From: Lunularia cruciata
Taxonomy: Eukaryota; Streptophyta; Marchantiopsida; Lunulariales; Lunulariaceae
Length of the DNA stretch: 64,000 nucleotides
Assembly (NCBI GenBank): GCA_948567375.1
Contig: OX419757.1
Coordinates: forward strand, 51,274,001-51,338,000
Reading direction: 5' to 3'
This document shows, one piece after another, positions 1 to 8,418 of this stretch. The translations under genes and the position numbers were made by a program. Each line of letters begins with the position of its first letter. Position 1 is the stretch's first letter. Below the pieces are notes generated by a model, which worked only from the letters and a program-made list of their open reading frames with translations, was not told the origin of the DNA and did not search any database.

Positions 1-1
1 T

Positions 2-562
2 GCATCTGCAGCAATGACTAGGAGTGCAGTATGTGCTCCAGAGCCTAGAGGAGCATCAGTGGAGTTGGACCCACAGAGAGGAGAGGTTGGGAGACAGGTC
101 AGACTTCCCCAGTCTTTCACGCTATCTGAGGCATTGCAGACAACATCCAAGGTTCCTAGACGTCCCAATGCACGTGTGGTAGGTGGTGATGGAGTACATG
201 ATGGACTACATACTAGTCAGCCACCTGCTACTACACATACTGAGTCTAGCATGATGTTGGGGGCGGCTCAGCTGATTATGCGGCATCCTTTGTTTTCAAC
301 CAGTGATATGTTTACATTGGGAGTTGACCCAACCCCAGTATTCCGATTGGCTGCCATGTTGTGTGAGAGTAGTGATGGTGCAGTTCCTACTACTAGAGCA
401 GAGGTGGTTGGTAGTGGAGCTGACTTGGTTGAGGAGCATGGGATCCATTCAACGACCAGTGGTTTATGGCAAGCAGCAGTGGCTAGACTGGAGGAGTTGC
501 CAGCTAGACCGGCCTTTGAGAGAGTGCGGTTTACACCTGGTGTTGTCCGATTGGATAACTAG
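2..562 (+). pseudogene. C-terminal gag / linker region of gypsy copy A
   Basis: An open frame enters from the window edge and runs to a TAG at 560-562, where copy B has TGG (Trp). The protein is Pro/Thr/Val-rich with no recognised fold and precedes the protease in the same frame. Copy B has the homologous stretch at 38985-39340 and 41589-41700, downstream of its gag and zinc-knuckle remnants, which places this as the Gag-to-protease linker. No catalytic residues can be assigned. Confidence 0.6.
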
Positions 563-1053
563 AGGGGGATTTTTTGTTTGATGGGACCTTCAGGGAAGGT
601 CTATACACCACAGAGAGTCTTGTTAGACTCTGGTGCGCAACCCCTTATGTTGGGGAAGGCTGCAATTGTCGGTCTGGAGTTACGGAAGACCGATGTGGAG
701 AGGTATCTATTTCAGATCCAGACATCTTTAGGTGGTGGTTTGACACAGTACATCACACATGGAGAGCTTGTTGTCCAGGTTCAGTTTGGTCATCCGACTG
801 ATAGCTCGGTGGTGAGAGCTCAGGCTATTGCGACAATAGTTGAGTCATATGATGTGCTAGTTGGGGGAGCAGTGTTATACCCTATGACTATTGGGAGGAG
901 ACAACCTCTTATAGATCTGGTTGGCACTCTAGTGAGGAACGGGTATGTTGTCTACCAGTACGCTTCAGTAGTGGTAGTCTTGGCTCACTACAGTCCGAGC
1001 CCATAGCAACATCAGTTTTGGCTTTCAGCGGTGCAGTTTACTTGGCCTGGTGA
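563..1053 (+). pseudogene. Retropepsin-like aspartic protease of gypsy copy A
   Basis: The active-site motif LLDSGAQ lies at about 620-640, with the catalytic Asp codon at 626-628. It is followed by a beta-rich stretch and a DVLVGG motif near 850-875 that corresponds to the second half of retropepsins. The enzyme would cut the Gag-Pol polyprotein. At about 885 copy A lacks 13 bases that copy B retains, which shifts the frame; the shifted reading then ends at a TGA at 1051. In copy B the catalytic Asp has become Asn. Family assignment is firm; this copy is inactive. Confidence 0.8.
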
Positions 1054-1341
1054 CTTGTTGGAGGGGAACGCCCATGCAGAGGATACTCCAGTACCAGAGG
1101 AGATCACTTGGCTATGGAGTACGAGTGGGATTGTTCCATCCACCTTGGATGTTCTATTGTGGAGTTCAAAGGAGGCATTGCAGCAGCATGTAGATCAGTT
1201 GGTGCAGTAGGCTTGGAGTGGAGCCTTCATACCATCAGGGGATGAGTGTGAGGATGAGCCTCCAGAGGCGATTGCTTTGACACCTCTGGATACCACACTC
1301 ATTGCTTGGCAGTATCCAATAGAGGGGATATGTCTAGGGAG
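1040..1341 (+). pseudogene. Linker between protease and methyltransferase, gypsy copy A
   Basis: In the main polyprotein frame this segment encodes an acidic, Trp-containing linker (motifs near TWPGDLLEG and DTTLIAWQYP) with one TAG at about 1208. It is conserved in copy B at 42190-42480, including the DTTLIAWQYP stretch, so it belongs to the family polyprotein. No fold recognised. A one-base deletion near 1332 relative to copy B moves the methyltransferase start into the next frame. Confidence 0.5.
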
Positions 1342-2344
1342 TTGTTTGGTGGGATCAGCACCGGACTAGCTGCGGTATTACAGGCGGGTATACGAATACA
1401 AAGGTACTTGTATGTAGAGAGAGATGAGACTGCTAGGCAAGTCTTTCTACATCATGTGGCACACTTGGGGTATCGGTATTTGGAGTTATTACCGATGTCA
1501 ACAGTCAGAGGTTACCAGAAGGCCTTACCAAGAGACATTTCCTTACTAGGTGCGCATGACCTAGAGAAACATGGGCCTATTCACTTGGTGATTTCTGGAT
1601 GGCCATGTCAGGGACATACACATGCGGGCTGCGGTTTGGGTCTTTAGGATCCTCATTCTGGTATGTTTTGGGAGATGTTACGGATACTACGACATCTCCA
1701 GGTTCATCAGTCTGTTTCTCCAGCTTACCTTTTGGAGAACGTTCCATTGATGGGTGATTCTTGCACTAGAGTGGTGGCGAGTACACATCAGGTCCATTCA
1801 TGGATGGGACCTGCTGTATTGTTAGATGCAGCCAGAGTGGGATCACGGGCTCATTGTCTTCGTCTTTGGTGGACGAACCTCTTACCCAAAGAGGTTCTAC
1901 AGCGTGCTTATGATGGGATTCAGCGACTGGACCACATTCTTGGATGTTGGGCGTCAGTCTCAGACAATGGTAGTGGCTGATAGGTCACCTATGGCAATGG
2001 TGAACCTAGTTGGACAGCCTAGAGTTGCATTTCTCACACTCATGAATTTCCCAGGCTCTCATGCTTTTCAAGAGGGAGGAACTGGACTTGTTTGGGACTC
2101 ACAGTTACAGCAATTGGTGGAGCCCAACGCTGATGAGAGAGAGCAAGCGATGGGTTTTTGCACCGGTATTACCGCTATTCTAGCAGTGTCAGAGGCATCC
2201 AAGCGTCAGGTGTTAGGACATGCTATGGACCTGAATTGTTTGACTTGGATTGTGAGCCTTGGCTTGGCAGAGCAGCGTAGGATGCACCTGATAGGCATCA
2301 CCACTCAGACACTTGTGAGCACTGTGCCTATCGAGACGATTTAG
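1342..2344 (+). pseudogene. Retrotransposon-borne cytosine-5 DNA methyltransferase (DNMT3/DRM-like), copy A
   Basis: The domain would transfer a methyl group from SAM to C5 of cytosine. Motifs appear in canonical, unpermuted order: motif I ELFGGISTGLAAVL at about 1339-1380; an acidic motif II (VERDE) near 1417-1431; motif IV HLVISGWPCQGHT at 1582-1620, with the catalytic Cys codon at 1606-1608; a GL..DPHSGMFWEMLRIL stretch at 1636-1692; motif VI LLENV at 1729-1743; motif VIII SRAHCLRLWWTNL at about 1841-1879; and a C-terminal EREQAMGFCTG block followed by RQVLGH at about 2139-2220. The spacing and the last three blocks match DNMT3/DRM more than DNMT1. DRM enzymes are circularly permuted and this is not, so DNMT3-type is the closer fit, although those have PCN rather than PCQ. 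Defects: TAG at 1645, a deletion of about 14 bases near 1930 changing frame, and TAG at 2342. Confidence 0.88.
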
Positions 2345-3715
2345 GCACATGCTGAGGGCCATGGACCGAGTGGACATGGTATTCTTGGGACACATTCAGT
2401 AGCTACTAGGGAGAGTGGTTTACTTGGAGTCCATCCAGGTGAGCGTGGACTACTTGGATTACACCCTTGGTCCATATAGGATGCAGCCAGAGGATGTGTG
2501 GAGCTTGTAGCCAAAGTGGAAGGAGTTTTTCACACAAAGGTTGGGATCTCTAGTGGTGGAGAGCATGACACTATTGCTCCCAAGGGCCCAGTGTAGCAGC
2601 CAGTCAATACGTCTTCCACTCCTATTGCAATTACAGAGGATACTTGGGAGCCAGATTTTGGACCCAAGCTTACTAGAGAGGAAAGACAGAGGGTTTGGAG
2701 GTTCTTAAGGACTCACACGAGTTGTTTTGCCTTCAATATGAATGATTTGGGTGCTCTGAAGGGACCTGGTATACGGATTGAGCTGACTAGTGACACACCA
2801 GTTTTCCAATGTCCTTATCGATATAGTGATATGGAGAGGACATTGATTCAGAGTTGGAGTAGTGACCTTTTTGAGGCTGGTTTGGTGGAGATTTCACATG
2901 GAGAGTATGCATCAGCAACAGTGATGCCAGCCAAGAAGGATATGCATGGCAACTATACAGATAAGCGGATGTGTAGAGATTACCGTCCTATCAATCGACA
3001 GACCAGGGCTGATCGGTATGCCATGCCTACACCGAAGGAGATTTTTGATGTGATTGGGCATGCAAAGGTCTTCAGTACTTTGGATCTTCGAGCGGGATAT
3101 CATCAGTTGCCGATCAAAGAGGAGGATAAGTCCAAGATAGCATTTTGGGCTATTGATCCTCACGGCAAGGATGTGTTATATCAGTGGAGGTTCTTACCAT
3201 TTGGGTTAAAGAACGCTCCTGTTGAGTTCCAGAGGGTCATGGATAGGATCCTAGCTAAATTGGATTTTGCTTGGTGCTATATTGATGACATTTTGGTTTA
3301 TAGCACTACTATGGAGGAGCATGAGAGATAGTTGTTGGAGGTGTTTGAGAGGTTGAGATCTCATGGACTCAAATTACATCCTGGGAAGTGTAGGTTCTTC
3401 CACGAGCAGGTTGAGTATTTGGGTCACACTATCTACCCCGGAGGACTTGGTGTTCAGCAGACCAAGGTGGAGGCTATTGCACGTATTCCTCGGCCTAAGG
3501 ATGTGAGCAGAGTGCGAGCATTCCTTGGGTTGGCAAACTTCTATCGCCGCTATGTTAGAGGATTTAGTGCCATTGCCAAGGCCTTGACAAAGCTGACCAA
3601 GCTTACACAAGAGTGGTGTTGGAGAGATGAGCAGGAGAGAGCTTTTGTAGAGCTCAAGGAGAGGTTGACATCTGCTCTTATTTTGAGGAGACCAATCAGG
3701 GGACAACCATTTTAG
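2345..3715 (+). pseudogene. Ty3/gypsy reverse transcriptase, copy A
   Basis: After about 290 bases of linker (TAGs at 2477 and 2594), RT sequence begins near 2640. Recognisable features are an FGPKLT..ER..V upstream box, MCRDYRPIN at about 2970, FSTLDLRAGYHQ at 3070-3105, FLPFGLKNAP at 3190-3220, and the catalytic YIDDILVY with Asp codons at 3284 and 3287. The thumb follows (LHPGKCRFF, YLGH, FLGLANFYRRYV). It copies element RNA into DNA in cytoplasmic particles. In-frame TAGs at 3329 and 3713 disable it, but the catalytic YIDD is intact. One frame throughout. Confidence 0.93.
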
Positions 3716-4360
3716 GTTCATACTGATTGGAGTATGTTGGGGCTTGGAGTGGTGCTCACCCAACATGATGATGAGGGGAAGGAGTTTGTGGTGGCCTATG
3801 CTAGTCGCTCCAACAATTCAGCGGAGGCAAAGTATTGTTCATATGAGGGAGAGTGCTTGGCAGCAGTTTGGGCAGTAGTACATTTCTGATGTTACCTATT
3901 TGGTAACCCCTTCACTATCATCACTGATCATCAGCCACTGAAGTGGTTGATGGAGTCCGACAAGCTTTCAGGGAAGCTTGCACAATGGGCTCTGATTCTA
4001 CAGGAGTATGATTTCACGGTTGTTCATAGACCTGGAGTGGTGAACCGTGATGTAGATGGGTTGAGTAGAAACCCATGTCCCAACCAGCAGGATCAGACCG
4101 GAGCACATTGGCATGGTGAGACAAATGAGGAGATGGTGCCAGGTTGGCATGCATTGGCCTTTCTGTGTATATTTGCAGAGGCTTTGGTGGTATCTCTCTC
4201 AGTGCATACAAGAGGAGTTATTGAGGTCACAGATCCAGAGAGTGAAGATATTGGTACAGTTCAGCGAGACATTCATTATGATGTCTTAGTGATGGACTAT
4301 CTTCGCACTAGTGCTGTGGGTGGCATAGTTGGGGCCAAGGAGAGAGACCGTGTTCTTCAG
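3716..4360 (+). pseudogene. RNase H domain of gypsy copy A pol
   Basis: This is the same frame as RT. A VHTDWS start box lies at 3716-3733, followed by an ASRSNN....E.KY..YEGECLA block, FTIITDHQPLKWL near 3911-3950 and VVHRPGVVNRDVDGLSR at 4019-4069, the standard tail of Ty3/gypsy RNase H. It would degrade the RNA strand of RNA-DNA hybrids. TGA at 3887 replaces what is normally Arg (CGA expected), and TGA at 4361 ends the reading. From about 4080 to 4360 is a variable linker to integrase. Confidence 0.85.
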
Positions 4361-5611
4361 TGAGCCAGACGGTTCAGATTGGAGGGTAGACACGTTTTGC
4401 GTGTATGGGAGGATGGTAGAGTGCAAATAGTACCACCTTTATCACAAAGACCATAGTTGGTCCATCATGCTCATGAGGAGCTAGGACATTTTGGAGTAAA
4501 GCGTACATATAGCTTACTTCAGAGTCATTATTGGTGGCGCGGTATGCAGACCAAGGTACAATAGTTTGTTGCCAGATGTATGGTTTGTGACCAAGTTAGA
4601 GCATCATTCAATGCTCCTATGCCACAATTACACCCATTACCTATCATGGGATTGGGTTACCATTGGAGTTTGGACTTTGTAGGACCTTTACCACTGACTG
4701 TGAGACATCATTGGTACGTTTTGGTGATGGTGGAGCACTTCTCCAAGTGGATTGAGTTGGTGGCACTTCCTGACAAGTCTAGTGAAGGGACAACTTACTC
4801 ATTCTTGGATCGAGTTCTTAGTCATGTTGGTGCACCAGCTGAGGTTTTGACTGATCAAGGTACAGAGTTCTTGGGGGAGTTTTAGGTCTTGTGTGACAAA
4901 GCTTTGATTGATCATCGTACTACATCCCGAGATCACCCTAAGGCAGATGGCTTAGCAGAGAGAGTGGTTCAGACGGTGAAGAGAGGATTGCGAAAGTATG
5001 GTTTGTAGAGAGGCCACTTGGGAGATTGGGATCTCTAGTTACCTTGGTTGGCCATGGGCTATCGGTTCAGCCGGCAAGCCTCCTTAGCATCCTTCTCTCC
5101 ATACTTTCTACTCTATGGACAAGATCTTGATTTACCTGCAGCCATTCGTCGAGATGCTACTGTAGTTTTGGACTTGGATGACCCCGATGTATGGATGAGC
5201 GCATGTTCTCAGCCGGCAGAGATCTTCCGGAGAGTGATGCCGATGGCCTTTGAGAACTTGGCAATTGCTCAGCATAGAGATACTTTACGCTATGCTACCA
5301 TTTGAGGAGGAGGTTATAGACTCTTGATCCGTCGATTTCATCCAGGCGACTATGTATATCTACAACAGACAACACCAACGACACTTGATGTTTCTACAGG
5401 CCATACTATCTTGAGAGTGCGTGAGGTTTTGTCATCTGGAGTCCTTGTGTTAGAAGGACATGATGGTGTTGTTTGGAAGGATCATGTGTGCAATTGTGCG
5501 CCATGCCACCTCCCAAACATTGATAGTACTATGGATCCAAGCTTGGCACTTGTACGTGCATGCTTGAGGTGTATGTTATGTGGCTCTTCTGGTGGAGCTG
5601 CTACTATGTGA
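4361..5611 (+). pseudogene. Ty3/gypsy integrase, copy A
   Basis: An HHCC zinc-binding module (VHHAHEELGHFG near 4457-4495, CMVC at 4577-4588) precedes the catalytic core. The DDE triad is present: Asp at 4673 (LDFVGPL), Asp at 4853 (TDQGTEF) and Glu at 4958 (GLAERVV). The C-terminal part (FHPGDYVYL, then LEGHDGVVW and NCAPCHLPNID) resembles the DNA-binding tail of this class. In-frame stops are TAG at 4454, 4562, 4883, 5006 and 5036 and TGA at 5303. The enzyme would insert the cDNA; no chromodomain is recognisable. End chosen at the TGA at 5609. Confidence 0.9.
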
Positions 5612-5868
5612 ATGTGTGATAGTAGTTCGAGAGGATGGCATATGGCATGTATGACTCCTCCCCTCACGGTGGTTCCTTTGGGACAGTGGTTATGTCCTAG
5701 ATGTACTTGACCTATAGCTAGTTCATTCTTTATATGGTATAGATTGCAAACATGCGACTAACGATGGGGCTCCATAGCACCCGGCCTCCCGATCTTTGCC
5801 CATTAGAGGGTATACCATATACTTAGAGTAGATGACTATCTGGAGTTAGAGGGACCTAACCGCCAGCT
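5612..5868 (+). other. 3' untranslated part of gypsy copy A
   Basis: There is no coding signal between the integrase end and the polypurine tract. The same stretch is recognisable in copy B at 46738-46985 (shared CTCCCCTCAC and GATTGCA..CATGC blocks), so it is a conserved non-coding part of the element. Confidence 0.5.
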
Positions 5869-5878
5869 AGGGGGGTGA
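5869..5878 (+). promoter_or_regulatory. Polypurine tract of gypsy copy A
   Basis: A purine run, AGGGGGGTGA, lies immediately before the LTR start TGTGACACTT. This is the expected plus-strand primer position. Copy B has a degraded version, TAGGGGTATGA, at the same place. Confidence 0.6.
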
Positions 5879-5879
5879 T

Positions 5880-6542
5880 TGTGACACTTTAGAGTCTATG
5901 TATGACTTATGTGTGAGTTGTGCTTCTATAGTGTATGATGTTGACAGCAATGTATGTTGTGTAGCGATATATATACGCACGACAGCTGTCACGCCATTTG
6001 TAGTTCCGCATCTAGCTGCTCGGACACTAGAGTTCCAGTGATAGTAGTTAGAGTTATTCTAGTAGTTTCTCAGGGACTACTTTCCGACGGTCAGATTTTG
6101 TGTTCAGGGTACTGACTTCATGGTGGGGCCCACCGTCACTTTGCACCATTTGCAATGTTGAGTGTGTCGTCAGCGGGACCGTTAGGGTTTCAGTGCTAGC
6201 TCGAGTCCTGGGGGTATAGTTTTGAAGTGAGCTGCAGAGAGCTCACTTCTCTGAAGTTGAGCCTTCGAGTTCTTGGCTATGGTGGACAGAGGCCGGCGAG
6301 CGTCACCTGGATTCTCTATGCTTGAGTGGGTGTGGCTTGACTGTAATCAGTGCCCAGTTGTTGGCAGTTTATAGAGTGACAGATCAAGTACTAATCTGAG
6401 TTGAGTTGAGTTGAGAGTGGTAAGCAATCTGATTTATTGTGGCACTTTAGAGTCTATGTATGACTTATGTGTGAGTTGTGCTTCTATAGTGTATGATGTT
6501 GACAGCGATGTATGTTGTGTAGCGATGTATATACGTACAACA
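5880..6542 (+). repeat. 3' LTR of gypsy copy A, bounded by a ~105-bp direct repeat
   Basis: The LTR starts TGTGACACTTTAG after the polypurine tract and ends near ACAACA at 6542, where LINE sequence resumes. Its first ~105 bases (5880-5985) recur as its last ~105 (6438-6542): CACTTTAGAGTCTATGTATG up to the TATATACG box. Copy B's 3' LTR (46995-47641) has the same architecture and then diverges at the same point, which supports the right boundary. The middle segment matches the 5' LTR remnant of copy B at 35519-35956. Confidence 0.65.
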
Positions 6543-6596
6543 AGACTCACACAAGCTACCTTCTCTACAATGATGAGGTTCCGCTTAGGTTTGATA

Positions 6597-7300
6597 TGTG
6601 AGCCAACCTGTCTCTCACTCAGGATGAACCTCTGATAGCTATAATGGTAGCGCACCATGGACTAAGAAGGCAAGGAACCCCAACTCTATCATACTCCTCC
6701 AAGGCCAACACTCCAAGACTCAAGACATTGCTCACTAGAGAACTCAATGAGAGAGAGATAGTTGCAAATGAAAGGATGATGAGTACCTCCTCACCCCTAG
6801 TTTATATACTTGTGAAATAGTTACACACCAAAGTTATTGATTACTTGAGTAACTCAAGTTACTAGGCTAAAAGTCAAGTAAAGTAAAAAAGTATAAGGAA
6901 TATCCATCCACATGGGCATATTCCACTAAGCATGTGATCTTATCTTGATCCAACCACTAAGTCAAGGATTCCTTCACATGGGCTATCCTTGGACTATAGA
7001 AGAATCTAAAACAAAAAGCCTTGCGGGCCCAAGAGTTCTCAACTTTTTCCTCAAAGCCAAACACCTAGGAATAATACCAAGTCAACACACTAGAATCCAA
7101 AATAGTGATGCTCAACTTTTCTACTTCCTCTAAAGTAAGGTCCCTTTTATCTTAGCTATGACTAACTTTTATCTTAGCTATGACTGACTAATCATGACTA
7201 ATGTAGAACCGTTCTTTATCTCTATATAAATAATATCTCAAGTACTAGTAATACCAAACTTAATATCACAATACTACATACATGCACCAATGGGTCTTAT
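6597..7300. mobile_element. Insertion inside the LINE, solo-LTR-like
   Basis: About 704 bases break the LINE exactly between its GGTTTGAT and the downstream ACCATT..CATCTT part. The insert begins TGTGAGCC and contains TATA-like boxes (TTTATATACTT near 6810, CTCTATATAAATAA near 7222). GAT occurs on both sides, which could be part of a short target duplication. It has no coding capacity. A solo LTR of an unidentified element is the best guess. Confidence 0.4.
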
Positions 7301-7311
7301 AGATCTAACCA

Positions 7312-7671
7312 TTGACATCTTTGTTATTCACTTGTGAGTATGGTTCTACACTAGATGCAGTAACGGTCCACATGATAAGATGTCCTTTTGGAGGACAAAG
7401 GATAACTACCCATGATGCTATCAGGGATATAGTGTTTGCTATGGCACGAGAGAGTGAATACCTTGCTTGGAGTGAGCATTCATATTCTTTGCAGGCGACA
7501 TGTGTCAAAGCATACTTATACTTGGTCCAAGAGGATCAAGTAATAGTGGCGGATATTGTGGTTATAGACTTTAAGCGTGATGCAATTTTGGAAGGAATGA
7601 TTACTCATCCTCTTGGAGGGGTGGCGAGTGGAACAATAGCACACAAGGTCTCCAAGTATAGGAGTTTGTAA
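7312..7671 (+). pseudogene. LINE restriction-like endonuclease domain, partial
   Basis: A 119-codon open stretch encodes THDAIRDIVFAMARESEYLAW, then LYLVQEDQVIVADIVVID, then THPLGG and KVSKY. This pattern (helical HD.IRD box, two beta strands with Asp, K..KY) matches the C-terminal PD-(D/E)XK endonuclease of early-branching LINEs, which nicks target DNA. The TAA at 7669 stands where other copies read CAA or CAG. Downstream, FVPLALELYG-type sequence continues out of frame to about 7790. Confidence 0.6.
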
Positions 7672-8063
7672 CGAGGTCACACTTTGTTCCTCTAGCCTTG
7701 GGATATATGGAACAACGGACAGAACATTCAAAACATTTGTGAGTGAATGCATGAGAACTTACATATTAGATGCCAAGGGGTACAATTGTCACTCTCATAT
7801 CTTGTAACATATTTTAGATATCATGTGTACATTGTACCAATGAGAGTATTGGTTGGGGCAATCCAATAGGAGAGAGTCACTCTAAGGGATGTTTAAATAG
7901 TTTGCAGACATTACTACTTGCTTAGTTCGGGTATCTTAAGTACTCTAGGGTAAATTTCTCATATTGACGCTCCTGGAGCCTAGCCCCACCTCTTTTGTCT
8001 CTCCTTTGTACGGCTTGCTTATGGGGTCTTCCGATCCTTCGTGTGTTCTATGTGGTCGCCTTT

Positions 8064-8418
8064 CTCCCGCACACACGAAATACACGAACATAATAAACGT
8101 GAGAGATGACGAGGAATGCGGCTTTTGCACGTTGCTCTGGTGGCAGAAGGTACTTTTTGTCCTAGGACGGAACCAAAGGGAAGTGTACCTTATGGCGGTC
8201 TGGACGTTATACATTCTGAAACCCCTGATTCGTGGGCTTCCTGTATTCTACGAGTAGTGGGCATCGCTGTGTGTTGACATGGAACAGACTCTGCTGATTG
8301 GCGTGTAGGTGTCTACTAGCGTGCAGCACAATGGGAGGCGTTGACAAATTTGGGGAATGCCCTTGGAAATAGTGAAATTTGATTTTTCCTTGAAGAGGAA
8401 GAAGTGTGACAGGTCTCC
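8064..8418. other. Upstream region of the LAF3-like gene
   Basis: About 350 bases lie between the LINE 3' end and the start codon and presumably hold the promoter and 5' UTR. I see no clear TATA box or other named motif. The LINE end therefore lies close to the gene's promoter. Confidence 0.4.

Larger units (their letters stand above)
1..6542 (+). mobile_element. Ty3/gypsy LTR retrotransposon with embedded DNA methyltransferase, copy A (5' end outside window)
   Basis: The domains run gag end, aspartic protease, cytosine-5 DNA methyltransferase, reverse transcriptase, RNase H, integrase, polypurine tract and 3' LTR. The order RT-RNaseH-integrase defines Ty3/gypsy. Nearly all of it reads in one frame (codons starting at positions of the form 3n+2) from base 2 to 5611, apart from a few small indels, so the ancestor probably made one Gag-Pol polyprotein. 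The copy is dead: it has thirteen in-frame stops between 2342 and 5305 plus frameshifts near 885, 1330 and 1930. Gag and the 5' LTR lie beyond the window edge; copy B at 35519-47641 shows what they look like. It abuts LINE sequence at 6543. Confidence 0.93.
6543..8063 (+). mobile_element. LINE 3' end, interrupted by a 0.7-kb insertion
   Basis: 6543-6596 matches the LINE at 55985-56038 (GACTCACACAAGCTACCTTCT, then a GATGAGGTT box). The match resumes at 7301 and runs to the common LINE 3' end, GGGGTCTTCC..CCTTCG..GCGGTCGCC-like, at about 8063. Between lies the insertion at 6597-7300. This is a 5'-cut copy of the family described at 53590-56805; gypsy copy A abuts it on the left. Confidence 0.75.

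Noticed and set aside
1342-2344. A host DRM gene fragment captured by chance in one copy
   Set aside because: Motif order is not permuted as in DRM, the domain is in the polyprotein frame, and copy B has it at the same place.
2342-5305. Alternative genetic code (TAG read as Gln) or readthrough to explain the many in-frame TAGs
   Set aside because: Both host genes end in TAG and carry no in-frame TAG, copy B has several TAA and frameshifts as well, and the pattern fits C-to-T decay.
7964-8257. 97-codon ORF before the LAF3-like gene as an upstream gene
   Set aside because: It reads through the LINE 3' UTR shared with other copies, so it is a shadow of the repeat.
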